This document shows positions 36,497 through 47,636 of a DNA stretch of 64,000 bases, piece after piece; positions within the stretch are counted from its first letter, which is position 1; every line of letters starts with the position of its first letter. This DNA comes from Pogostemon cablin. Its lineage: Eukaryota > Streptophyta > Magnoliopsida > Lamiales > Lamiaceae. Under the pieces are notes generated by a model. It was not told the DNA's origin. It searched no databases and worked only from the letters and a program-made list of their open reading frames with translations. Position numbers and translations under genes: made by a program. Where the stretch lies: positions 21,744,279 through 21,808,278 of the forward strand of contig CM042983.1 in the NCBI GenBank assembly GCA_023678885.1, read 5' to 3'.

Positions 36497-37012
36497 CTGA
36501 AAACAAATACTTCAATCCAACCAACAAGACAAGAAAGCAAGTATTGTACTAGCACATCACATACTCTACTTAAGACTTCAAGCATCAATTCATATTCATA
36601 CAAACTATCATCTCAACACCACTTGCTTATTCAAAATTCTCAAAACATCTTCAATTACACCTTCTTTAATCATCAAAACATAACCAACAAGTATGCATTA
36701 AGCAATTCAAGCAATTCAATCAAAAATTCAACATGTTTCCCTCAATGAACTACTTCAACTTCATCAATTTCAAACCAAATCAACATGCTCATTCTATGGT
36801 ATGCTCTATATCCTTGATCAATCCACATAAAAATCCAAGTTCTATCAATAATCAATCAACCATGAACCAAGAACAAAGAATTCATATGAAACCAATCAAA
36901 ATATCAACATTCACCATGAAATTCAACCATACTCAACATCAATCCTCTCATTCACATCAAATTTCTTACCTAAACCTTCAATCCTAGAGTAATTGAGTTG
37001 GAAAAAACATAC
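36497..37012 (-). other. Predicted intron of Athila ORF1
   Basis: On the minus strand the donor is AAG/GTATGT (GT at 37012-37011) and the acceptor TTTGTTTTCAG/G (AG at 36498-36497), separated by AT-rich sequence, 516 bp in all. The phase is preserved across the junction. Confidence 0.55.
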
Positions 37013-37028
37013 CTTGTGACTTGCCCAT
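37013..37028 (-). CDS. Predicted 16-nt first coding exon of Athila ORF1
   Basis: An ATG at 37028-37026 in a CACCATGG start context, followed by four full codons and one base before a consensus GT donor. Splicing to 36496 keeps the ORF1 frame. This would place the start codon downstream of pol and allow ORF1 to be made from a spliced subgenomic RNA. It is a prediction from sequence only. Confidence 0.5.
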
Positions 37029-37194
37029 GGTGAACAACCGATCGAGAACACAAAACAACCAAAAAACGCGATTTCAGCCCTAACTCGCGATGAAATCCGC
37101 CAAAATCCGCGACCAAATTGATAATTCAAGGTGTAATGTTGTGTAATCGGTGTGAAATCAAGTGTAATTGAAGAATTGGTGCAAGGGTGTAGAG

Positions 37195-37612
37195 GTTCGA
37201 AGAGGGTTCGAGGTTTGGTGTTTCGAAAAAATGATCGAACCCCTCTGAAAAATCGAACTTGAATCGCGTACCTGGCTTGGTTCGACCTCGGGTTCGACCA
37301 CCTGAACTGGTCGAACCATGGATGGCGAGGTCGAACCTCTCTTCTGGACAAACGATCTTCTTGGTTCGACCAGGGGTTCGACTTGCTAAACAGGTCAAAC
37401 CTTTCTTGAATTGGTCGAACCCCTCTTCTGGAAAACAGAGTGCTTCCGACTGACAGGTTCGACCATAGGTTCGACCACCTGATCAGGTCGAACCTTTCTT
37501 AAATTGGTCGAACCTCCTCTCTGGACAACTTTCAACGCCGGTTTGACTTCCTCTGCTTTTGTTCGACCTCTGGCTCTGGTCGAACCACTCATAGACTTGG
37601 TCGAACCTTCCT
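37195..37612. repeat. GGTTCGACC/GGTCGAACC array, post-pol leader
   Basis: About four units, each with one or two GGTTCGACC cores followed by two GGTCGAACC cores and a CTGGA-containing spacer, in the non-coding stretch between integrase and ORF1. Confidence 0.9.
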
Positions 37613-37904
37613 CCTGATTTCCAAAACTGAGTGTTCTTCATGCACTACATACTTCAAGCTTCAACACAACTTCATTAGGTACAATCTAGAGCACAACTCC
37701 AGAAATTGTTCCACATAATATCATTCATGAGTATCTCCGTAAAAGAAAACACAACCAAAAAACCACTGAACATTAGGCAAGTTGTAAAAAATCATCACAT
37801 CAAAATCGATTAAAATTTCAATATGGCCGCAAAAACCAACTCCCCTAACAAACAATACAAAGAAAAGATTATACTCTTAATGCTTCAATGAGGTGATAAC
37901 ATCA

Positions 37905-37925
37905 CACCCCCTCCAAACTTAGTAA
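37905..37925 (-). promoter_or_regulatory. Internal polypurine tract between pol and ORF1
   Basis: The minus strand reads AAGTTTGGAGGGGGTGTGAT, very close to the terminal PPT (AAGTTTGGGGGTT). It lies about 170 bp after the pol stop. It could act as a central PPT or be a relic of how ORF1 was acquired. Confidence 0.5.
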
Positions 37926-38091
37926 AAACGTAAGTCGAAACTAAGTTTGAAAAGAGATGTAATTGCCGATTAGTAAGCATCTTAAATATAAAAATTTCTT
38001 ACTCACACAAAAGAAATAAAGCAATAAAACGGAAGAGTAAGCTCTCAACAAGCGCTCATGTTTAACGTCGTAGAGTCACGACGGTACCAAA

Positions 38092-41000
38092 TCAGAACAA
38101 GGTATCATCAAAAATGACACACGCATCATCCGGTGACCTATAATGCTTCAATCGATGCCCATTCGCCATGATAACGTCTCCATCTTTGTCAATAAGCTCA
38201 TAACTCCCCCCTCCTAAGGCTCGATGAATCATGAATGGTCCCGTCCACTTAGACTTCAACTCGCCTGCAAAAAGCTTCAAACGAGAGTTAAAAAGTAGTA
38301 CCTCATCTCCTTGCCTGAACTCCTTGTATGAAATCTTAGAATCATGCCACCTCTTCATTCTTTCCTTATAAATCTCTGAATTCTTGTAAGCACGACTCCT
38401 AAACTCATCCAATTGATTCATGTGAGTTATCCTCAACTCTTTTACATCCTTAAGGGTCAAGTTCAAGCGACGTAAAGCCCAAAACGCTTTGTGTTGAATT
38501 TCTACAGGTAAGTGGCACGGCTTCCCATAGACAATTTGATACGGTGACATATCTAACACCGTCTTGTAAGCGGTCCGGAACCCCCATAACACATCATCAA
38601 GCTTCATAGCCCAATCCTTTCTATTAGTTCCTACCACTTTCTCCAGAATCTGCTTTACTTGACGGTTGGAGACCTCTGCCTGCCCATTCGCTTGTGGATG
38701 ATAGGGTGTAGTAACCCTATGCTTAACACCATAATCCTTAAGCACCTTCTCCAGAAATTTATTGACGAAGTGGGAACCTCCATCACTAACTAATGCTCTC
38801 GGAACTCCATAATGGGCAAAAATATGTTTCTTTAGGAAAGATAAAACAACTTTCGAATCATTAACACGAGTAGGAATTGCTTTCACCCACTTCAAAACAT
38901 AATCCACCGCAAGAAGAATGTAGAGAAACCCATTGGACGGGGGAAAAGGCCCCATAAAATCGATCCCCCATACATCAAATATCTCCACGACTATGCTAGG
39001 CTGCAATGGCATCTCATCTCTCCTACCTATATTACCCATGCGCTGACATCTATCGCAAGACGCCACATAGCTCTCACTATCTTTAAACAAAGTAGGCCAA
39101 TAAAGAGCGGATTGAAGTACCTTAGCTGCAGTCTTTTGCGCTCCGAAATGCCCCCCATTCGGTTGTGCATGGCAGAACTCAAGCACACTTTTCATTTCCA
39201 TCTCGGGTACACATCTTCGGACAATAGAATCTGTACAAATTTTATAAACAAAAGGATCATACCATATAAATGTCTCAACTTCCCTAAGAAATTTCGCAAG
39301 TTGATATCGGTTGAGATCCCTTGGAATTTCACTAATGACAATGTAATTTACATAATCCGCGTACCATGGATCCATACCTTGTGGTGCAACCACACATGCT
39401 CGCTCGGTACCTTCAACAGCCACAGCCATGATCTTCTCATCAGGGAACATCTCTTCAATATACTCGAAAGAATTATCACAATGCTCCCTAGTCTCCAACC
39501 TTGACAAGTGATCTGCCAACATATTTTCTGTTCCTTTCTTATCCCGAATCTCCAAGTCAAACTCCTGCAGTAGTAGAATCCATCTTATAATCCTAGGCTT
39601 CGTCTCCTTCTTCTCCATCAAATAACGAATCGCTGAGTGATCCGTATACACAATCGTCTTTATGCCAACCAAATACTGACGAAACTTATCGAATGCATAC
39701 ACAACAGCCAAAAACTCCTTTTAAGTCACCGTGTAATTCTTCTGTGCCGCATCAAAAGTCTTACTCGCGTAGTAAATGGCGCAAAACTTCTTCTCCCTTA
39801 GCTGCCCAAGCACCACACCCAATGCTACATCACTTGCATCACACATAAGTACAAACGGTTGAGTCCAGTCCGGTGTGATCAAGATAGGGGCAGTAATAAG
39901 CGCCTCCTTCAAAACTTGAAAAGCTGTTAGACACTCATCATTAAACACAAAAGAAATATCCTTTTCAAGTAAATGAGATAAGGGCTTAGAGTATTTTGAG
40001 AAGTCTTTAATGAATCTCCTGTAAAAAGCGGCGTGTCCAAGGAAGGACCACACTCCTCTTTTATTGGTCGGTGGTGGAAGCTTCTCAATTGCCACCACTT
40101 TAGCACGGTCTACCTGTAATCCCTTGGCGGAAACATGATGCCCAAGAACAATCCCATCCTTCACCATGAAATGACACTTCTCCCAATTCAAGACAAGATT
40201 AGTTTCTTGACACCTCTTCAAAACAACAGCAAGGTTAGACAAACACATATCAAAGGAAGAACCAAAGACTGAAAAATCATCCATGAATACTTCCATGATC
40301 TTCTCTATCAAACCATCAAAAATCGCCATCATGCATCTCTGAAAAGTAGCAGGCGCATTACACAATCCAAACGGCATCTTCCTAAAAGCAAAAGTCCCGT
40401 AGGGGCAAGTAAAAGTGGTCTTTTCTTGATCCTCGGGAGCAATCATGATTTGATTATACCCCGAGTATCCATCCAAGAAATAATAAAACTCATACCCTGC
40501 AAGACGATCCAACATTTGATCCATAAACGGAAGAGGGAAATGGTCCTTACACGTGTTCTCATTTAATTTCCTGTAATCCACACATGTACGCCATCCCGTA
40601 GGAATTCTCGTGGCTATAGCTTCTCCATCCTCAGCTTTCACTACAGTCATGCCCCCCTTCTTAGCAACTACATGCAATGGACTCACATGGGGACTATCAC
40701 TAATAGGATATATAATTCCAGCATCCAACCACGTAAGAATTTGCTTCCTTATCACCTCTTGAATTGCGGGATTCACCCTACGCTGATTCTGAACACTAGC
40801 CTTGGCTTCATCCAACAACCTAATCCGATGCATACAATACGAATGACTAATACCTTTCAAATCATCAAGTGACCACCCTATTGCAGACTTGTACTTCCTC
40901 AAGACATCTAATAACTCCTCAAGTTGATCATCATTAAGGGAAGAAGATACAATTACAGGATATTGTGCATTATCTCCAAGAAAAGCATACTTTAAGTGGT

Positions 41001-41658
41001 CCGGCAATGGTTTCAACTCCTCTTTTCTTTTCTCCACTGGAGTATTTTCGTTATCCAAAGGCAAGTACTTCCTGGTCCATTTGACTTCTTCCACTTTATT
41101 TCTTTCCAAGGCAAACCTGTCATCACCCAAAGCAAGTAAGTTTTCAAGAAATTCAATACATACCTCGTTAAAAAGTCCGTCAAGCTCCGTAGTGGGATAA
41201 GTAAGAGACTCCATCAAACATGTCTCAAGAGGATCCTTTGACAAGATCAGAGACATATCCTCCTTCACAATCTCCTCCACCACGTCAATACTATAACATT
41301 GGGACTCCATTGGCATCTTCATTGCTTTGTCCAAGTTGAAAAGTACTTCTTCTTTATCCATTCTCAACTTCAGTTCTCCCTTCCGAACATCTATCATAGC
41401 TCCAGCTGTAGCAAGGAATGGCCTCCCCAAGATTAAAGGAACATTATCCTTGTCATCATCCATTTCTAATACAAGAAAATCCATAGGAAAGACTAGCTTC
41501 TCCACCTTTACTAGAACATCTTCAACTATACCTTTCGGAAACGTCATGGATCTATCTGCCAATTGGAGAGCAACAATTGTCGGGGTCATCTCTCCCAAAC
41601 CAAGCTTCTGAAAGATGGACAACGGCATCAAATTGATGCTTGCCCCTAGATCGCACAA
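38092..41658 (-). pseudogene. Athila pol: protease, reverse transcriptase, RNase H, integrase
   Basis: The first 645 codons (41658-39721) hold protease (LCDLGASINLMP, Asp-Leu-Gly-Ala-Ser active site) and RT with CVDYRKLNENT and the catalytic box FMDDFSVFG near 40280. A TAA at 39721-39723 replaces a conserved codon of RNase H, after which the same frame runs 539 codons to 38092. That part contains RNase H YTDHSAIRYL, an integrase zinc finger (His-His, CDRCQ) and the D,D35E core (IDFMGPF about 38960, SDGGSHF about 38783, AEVSN about 38676). It joins gag by a frameshift at about 41675-41690. The polyprotein replicates and integrates the element. Confidence 0.93.
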
Positions 41659-44075
41659 AGCTCGCCGTGCTGGCCCTTCCCGATCTCACATAGAATAGTA
41701 AAGCTCCCCGGATCTTTCATCTTTGGTGGAAACTTCTTTTGAATAATTGAGCTACAATTCTCAGATAAGTTTACCGTTTTCACTCCGGTTAAGCTTCGCT
41801 TCTTCATCAATATGTCTTTAAGGAATCGAGAATAATATGGGATCTCCATGATTGCCTCTGAAAAAGGGATGTTCAAGCTTATCTTGTTCATTATCTCTGA
41901 AAACTTCTTGAACTTTTCTTCCAACCCCTTCTTCACTAGCTTGTAGGGAAACGGTGGAGGTATCTTAGTTTTGGAAATCCTCCATTCATCACGATCAACC
42001 TTCTCTGCTTTCTCCTTTTCGGCTCTTAATCGCTTAGCTCTTTCCCATTTTTTCTCAGCTATTATGTCTGTACTTTGCTCATTCCGTACCACTGGAGTTG
42101 CATCAACATCAAAAGGAACAACAGGTGCATCAAACAAAACATCTCGGCGAGGTTCGACTGGGGTTCGACCAGGCTGAGAGGTCGAACCAGGACTGTATTG
42201 GTCGAACCTCTCTCCTGGAAGACTGATCTCATTCTGCTCTGGAGGTTTGACTTGGGTTCGACCAGCATTGGAGGTCGAACCACTGGCCCTTTGGTCGAAC
42301 CGCTTCACTGTATAATCTCCATCCTTCGGTTCGACCTGGGTTCGACCTGAAGAGTTGGTCGAACCCTTTTGATCGTGGTCGAACCGTTCCTGCGTCAAAA
42401 CAGAGTGCTCTGGCCGATGAGGTTCGACCTGGGTTCGACCTGAAAAGTTGGTCGAACCCTCTGCGTGTTGGTCGAACCGAGGCTTAGAAAATTCCAACTT
42501 TGATTCCGGCCTCATCGGTCCCTCGTACTGCGTTCCCAACCTCAGTGTGATGGCATTACACGACTTTGGATTCTCTATACTCTGAGACAGAAACTTCCCT
42601 TTTCCTACAGTTTGAGTCAATGTGTTTACATTCTCTGCAATTGTACCCATCAACAATATGAGATCTTTCACTTGAGTGGACAAATCTCTGTGGTGATCAT
42701 CAATCTTTTTCTCAAGCTTTGCCTCAAGGCGGTTCACTCTGTCATCATTCTTTACCATGTACCGGTTCACAGTATCCTCGAAACCAGGCTTTCCTTCTTC
42801 CACCTTTTCTCCCGGATCAACACCCATCGGAAGTTCCATTGCATTGTTCGTATTGTTCCATGAAAATTCAGGCCTCCTTGGTTGCTGTTGATAACTACCA
42901 GATGGACCACGATTATTAAAGTTCCCTCGATAGTTCCCTTGGTAGTTCCGGTTTCCTTGATTTGGGTACCTCGTTCCTTGAATACTTTGACCCATGGCAT
43001 AATTTGCTTCCTCCAATTCGTCTTGGATGGTTCCATTATTCATCATCTCTTGCTGCATGATTGGCACTCGTTGGGATATCTCGCTGATCTGCTTCTGTTG
43101 AGACTCAAGTAGCTTGTTGATATTGGACAAGCTCGAAACGATTTCATCCTCTCTCTTAGTTTTCACCATTGCTTGTTCAACCTGAGCTACCTTTCCAAGA
43201 ACATACGTACCTCTAACTCTATCAGTAGGCCAATCTCTCGAATTCATCGATATGTCTTCAAACAATCTCTCGGCCTCAACGGATGACTTTATAAGCAATG
43301 CTTCATTAGAAGAAGCATCAAGTAGCACTCTTGATTCACAGTCCAATCCGTTATAGAATATACAGATATATTGGGCTTTAGATAACCCATGTTGAGGACA
43401 CTTCCTGAGCATGTCCTTGAATCTATCCCACGCTTCATGAAATTTCTCACCTCCACTGATAGCAAATTGGTTAATATCTTGCTTCATTTTAAACACCTTC
43501 GAAGGTGGCATATACCTCTCCAAGAACCTTAACTTCAATTGCTCCCACGTGGTGCACTCAGCTGCATTAATAGTATCGTATCAATCCCTCGCCTTTTCAG
43601 TAAGCGAGAATTTGAACAAAAGGATCTTCCTAGCATCTTCATGTTCTCCTACGTCTTTTTGAGTACTTGCATAGCCCAAGAACTTGTTCAGATGCTGCTG
43701 CGGATCCTCGAAAGACCCTCCTGAAAAGGAGTTTCTTTCTATCATGCTAATAAGAGCGGGATGAAGATCAAACGCTGTGTTAATTCCCCTTGCTCCTAAA
43801 AGCTCATAATTTCCAGCCCCATTATTTCTGAAAACCTCTCGGATGGCTAGATTATCCGGATTCACTGCCATGTTGACTGTTTCTACCTCCAAATTAACTT
43901 CAGTTGTAGCCTCAATCGATTGCGAAATCTGCTCGTCAACCTCAACTCCAAAATTCAGAGCTTCAGTTGGGTCTATTATCTTTGCCTTGCTCTTCTTCTT
44001 CTTCTTCTTTCTTGATGATGCTCCAATCTCAGGATTATACGGTTCAGGATTACCTTTCTTTGATCTTGTGAGCAT
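41646..44075 (-). pseudogene. Athila gag with internal repeat insertion
   Basis: One frame from ATG 44075 to 41646, broken only by a TGA at 43581-43583 in place of a conserved Trp (a G-to-A change in the coding strand). It has a basic Lys-rich N-terminus, then capsid-type sequence (RYMPPSKVFKMKQDINQFAI, FNGLD-like YNGLDCESRVLLDA), a Gln/Asn/Gly-rich stretch, then at 42130-42500 four copies of a ~20-residue repeat (RFDQ..GST..GRTQVEP), then a Lys-rich end. I see no CCHC zinc knuckle, as is usual in this lineage. It forms the virus-like particle. Confidence 0.9.
42130..42500. repeat. GGTTCGACC/GGTCGAACC array inside gag
   Basis: Four ~95-110-bp units kept in frame. Each has two GGTTCGACC and two GGTCGAACC cores. 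On the gag strand they encode RFDQ, GST and GRTQVEP modules. Confidence 0.92.
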
Positions 44076-44164
44076 ACACCTAAAACGAATAAGAAAGAAA
44101 ACAACAAAACAAGGTAAATAGTCCTAATAAACTAGAAATAATACAAAAAAGATAGTTTACGCCG

Positions 44165-44182
44165 TCCCCGGCAACGGCGCCA
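44165..44182 (-). promoter_or_regulatory. Primer-binding site, tRNA-Asp
   Basis: The minus strand reads TGGCGCCGTTGCCGGGGA six bases inside the 5' LTR, complementary to the 3' end of plant tRNA-Asp, the typical Athila primer. Confidence 0.92.
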
Positions 44183-45174
44183 AGAACTTGATGAGGGTTT
44201 TCTCAACACACAAATTAATCCTCAAGTATAAGGATATCAATTGTAGTCGCGAAGATGACCAAGTTACAATATCGAACCCACGGGACGGATAAATATCAAT
44301 TTTGTTATCTTCTAGTATATTTTAGACTATGTTGGTAATTGTAAAGGTTTAATGGATAATAACTTCTAATTAAAATAACAAAAGAAATAGCAAGAGTAGA
44401 GAAAAGTGAGTTGTGATCAATAAGAATGATAGGTAGTTCGTCGGGTCATCCAGTTTCACTAGCAATTCGTATTTCCATGTGATGGTGTCCAACTCTGCCC
44501 TGTGGTTTGTGGACGCATCACTAGACCATGCAAGTTTACTCTATAGACACAAGTAAATATGCGCTTGACACGTGTGAATAACATCGGAGCAAGAGATATG
44601 CTTCACCCCCCTTTCTAGGTACTATTATAATCAATTACCTTCTACGTCTAGAATCTAACCCGATTTGATCTCCCTTTTTAGGTACTATAAAGTTATACTC
44701 TTCATCCTATTCATCAACCCGAATTCAATTCAATTCATGAATATTCATATAAGACAGTTCTAATAATACTTCGGAATCCCTTCACTTAGAATTATAATAA
44801 TAAACTCTGCTCAGTAGTGAACGCACTCAATCAATAACCATGTTATGTATTCAGACTCTACACAACGATCATTGATGCACAAAACGACTATAAGTATGGA
44901 TTAAATATGCAATCTTATATAAAACAAACCACAGGTAGTGTTGTACGGAGTTTTACACACGAAACACGAATTACATCATGAAACTTTCATAACCCTAGAA
45001 CTACCAAGGTGGTTCTAGCCCATGATTGATCTAGGAACAATCATGGTTAGATTGATCATTCTTACTTGAACCTTCAGCGAACCTTTGTTACAGCCCTCCG
45101 GATGGATCACCACCTCTACTCTTGTCTCTCCTACGATTGACGATCAAAAGCTCTCTTTATTCTCTGTATGAGCC

Positions 45175-45183
45175 TCTTTTTAT
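45175..45183 (-). promoter_or_regulatory. TATA box of the Athila 5' LTR
   Basis: TATAAAAAG on the minus strand, with the array lying upstream of it in the LTR's U3 region. The 3' LTR has TATAAAAGG at the same place. Inferred from the motif alone. Confidence 0.55.
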
Positions 45184-45279
45184 ACTTGTAATCACGTCTC
45201 TATGGCTTGGAATGGGCTTTCTAAGTGATCTCACGCGTTTCGGCCTCGAAAATCTGGATAAGGTAAGTTCTCGCACACA

Positions 45280-45675
45280 GGTTCGACCACGTCAAGCAGG
45301 TCGAACCCCTAGCCACAGGTCGAACCCCAGGTCAAACCCCGCTACTGGAAGAATTCTGCACAGGTTCGACCTTCTAGACAGGTCGAACCACTTAGGCCTT
45401 GGTCGAACCCCAGGTCGAACCTCAGCACTGGACAACTCCCGCTCCCGATTCGACCAACTGGCAAGTCGAACCCAAACGTCGTGGTCGAATCCTCCTTCTT
45501 ACAAATTGGTTCGACCATGGTTCGACCTGATGGCCAGGTCGAACCAGCCGAGTCGTGGTCGAATCAATCTCTGTACGTCCAGCAACGTTGGTTCGACCTG
45601 CTGGAGAGGTCGAACCCTCCTCCAGCCAGGTCGAACCCACCTACTTCTTGGGCGGTTCGCGTGGCTTCGACTCCG
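45280..45675. repeat. GGTTCGACC/GGTCGAACC array, 5' LTR
   Basis: The same layout as 33260-33655, with a few substitutions in the cores. Confidence 0.9.
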
Positions 45676-45859
45676 TCTCTTTGATTCTTGGCTCTTTCAC
45701 TCCGTTTTTGCTAAGAAAACACTCAAATAGCTCCACTAACACCTGATTCATGCTAATTCACAATATATATAGGTTTTCCACCTATTTTCACATCAAAACT
45801 CTCCAAAACTAGCACAAAACATAGCGCCAAACTTGTGAATTTACACACTCATCACCTGG

Positions 45860-46492
45860 CTAATGGGTAATTTATCAAAACTTTTTAGTATTCTATTTCC
45901 TTTTTCTTTTACTTGGGAGGAGGATAAGATGGATTATCAGACATCACTCAAGATTAAATTTAATGTTTCTCTTTCAATTTCTTAAAAAAAAATACTGTTA
46001 AAGTGGTCAAGAGAAAACTCTCATTTTTTCATTAATCAATTCTACTCCCTAAATACAGTAATAAGATCACCTATCTGTACAAATAAAAATACAAACCTTA
46101 AATTCTATTTATATTTTCAATTTTCCTTTATGTTTTCAATTTTACTATATTTAAAAACTATTAAATTTTAATATTGATCTTTCATTTAATAATTCTGATC
46201 TCAATAATGAACCTATTTATATCAATAATAATTTTTTTTTATTTTTAAATAATTTATTTTTATTTTTAATTAATAATATAAATGTGGTAAATATAAGATA
46301 TAATTTTGGTATATTCCATTAATTGTGAATCAATAGACTAATTTAAAACAATATATCAATCAATATTCAATCAATATATTTTAATTTATTTTATACTTCA
46401 TTTAGAAACATTCAATTTTATTTTTGATTGTTCATTTAATACTTTTGATAATCATGAACGCCAATAATAATTTCTTTTTATTTTTTAATTAA
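45860..46492. repeat. U5 post-kelch sequence and spacer
   Basis: AT-rich, homologous to 1160-1388 joined to 2080-2500. No gene. It ends at the Helitron. Confidence 0.7.
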
Positions 46493-47070
46493 TCTTAATA
46501 TATATAAAAGTAGAATAAATCCAATCATGGTCATCTATTTCTAAAACAAATCTCAGTCACCCATTAAAATAATTAAATAATTATAATTATGATATTTTCA
46601 AATTAATAAATAATTTAGTAAAATTCTAACTATCTATTTTTCAAACAAATCTCAGTCACCCATTCAAATAATCAAATAATTATAATTATGAACAAATCTC
46701 AGTCACCCATTAAAATAATTAAATAATTATAATTATAATCTTTTCAAATTAGTAAATAAGATTTTATTTATTAATAATAAATATTAATAATATATATAAA
46801 AGTAGAATAAATCCAATCCTGACCATCTATTTCTAAAATAAATCTCAGCCACCAATTAAAATAATTAAATAACTATAATTATGACATTTTCAAATTAAGA
46901 AATAATTTAGTAAAATTCTAGCCATCTATTTTTCAAATAAACCTCAATCACCCATTAAAATAATTAAATAATTATGATTATGAACAAATCTCAGCTACCC
47001 GTTAAAATAATTAAATAATTATAATTATAATCTTTTCAAGTTAGAAAATAAGATTTTATTTATTAATATA

Positions 47071-47296
47071 TTTCCTCCGTCCATTCTCAATGTATCCATT
47101 TGCTTTTTGTACGTGGATTATGGAGTATTATTATTTTATGTGTAGTAGGTAGTTGTATTAGTGGAGGGTGTGGGTCCCATATTTTATTTGTATTAGTAGA
47201 GGGTGTGAGTCCCATATTCCAAAAAGAAAAATGGATAGATTAAGAATGAATGACCCAAAATAGTAAAATTGATAGATTGACAATGGACGGAGGGAG
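47071..47296. mobile_element. Stowaway-type MITE in the Helitron (1)
   Basis: Ends TTTCCTCCGTCCATT and CAATGGACGGAGGGAG with TA on both sides (47069-47070 and 47297-47298). No coding capacity. Confidence 0.88.
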
Positions 47297-47400
47297 TAGA
47301 ATATATTCAAAATTTTCAAATAAATCTCCACCACCCATTAAAATAATTAAATAATTATGATTATTGCTTTTTCAACATTTTCAAATCAGTAAATTAGATA

Positions 47401-47636
47401 CTCCCTCTGTCCGATTCTAAGGTATCAATTTGCTTTTTGCACGTGGACAATTCTAAGGTATTTATTTGCATTTTGCACGTGGATTAAAGAGTATTATTAT
47501 AGGTAAAGTGGGTAGTTGTATAGAGGGAAGTGGTATGTCATATTGGGTACTTTTTTTACTAAATAGAGGAAATTGATACCTTTGAAGCGGACGCGAGGAA
47601 TAGTGAAATAGATACCTTAGAAGCGGACGGAGGGAG
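47401..47636. mobile_element. Stowaway-type MITE in the Helitron (2)
   Basis: Ends CTCCCTCTGTCCG and CGGACGGAGGGAG with TA on both sides (47399-47400 and 47637-47638). It shares TTTGCTTTTTGCACGTGGA with MITE (1), so the two are related. Confidence 0.9.

Larger units (their letters stand above)
32167..45854 (-). mobile_element. Athila-lineage Ty3/gypsy retrotransposon, nearly full length
   Basis: A 13,688-bp element flanked by perfect CCTGG duplications (32162-32166 and 45855-45859). The two LTRs (1667 and 1666 bp) differ at about 26 sites by hand count, roughly 1.6%. On the minus strand it has a tRNA-Asp PBS, gag, protease-RT-RNase H-integrase, a long leader, then an extra ORF of the Athila ORF-1 type, and a PPT before the 3' LTR. 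Lesions are few: three nonsense changes and one frameshift. GGTTCGACC/GGTCGAACC arrays occur in four places. Confidence 0.95.
44189..45854 (-). repeat. 5' LTR of the Athila element
   Basis: Partner of 32167-33833. It carries the array at 45280-45670. Confidence 0.95.

Noticed and set aside
39112..39504. Plus-strand ORFs opposite the Athila pol and gag
   Set aside because: Shadows of conserved minus-strand coding sequence.
42130..42500. GGTTCGA motifs as tRNA genes (B box)
   Set aside because: No cloverleaf, A box or acceptor stem is visible around them. Kept only as a remark on the motif.
45122..45730. 202-codon plus-strand ORF with RSN/GRT repeats
   Set aside because: A reading of the TTCGACC array in the 5' LTR, antisense to the element. 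The other LTR has it broken into shorter ORFs.
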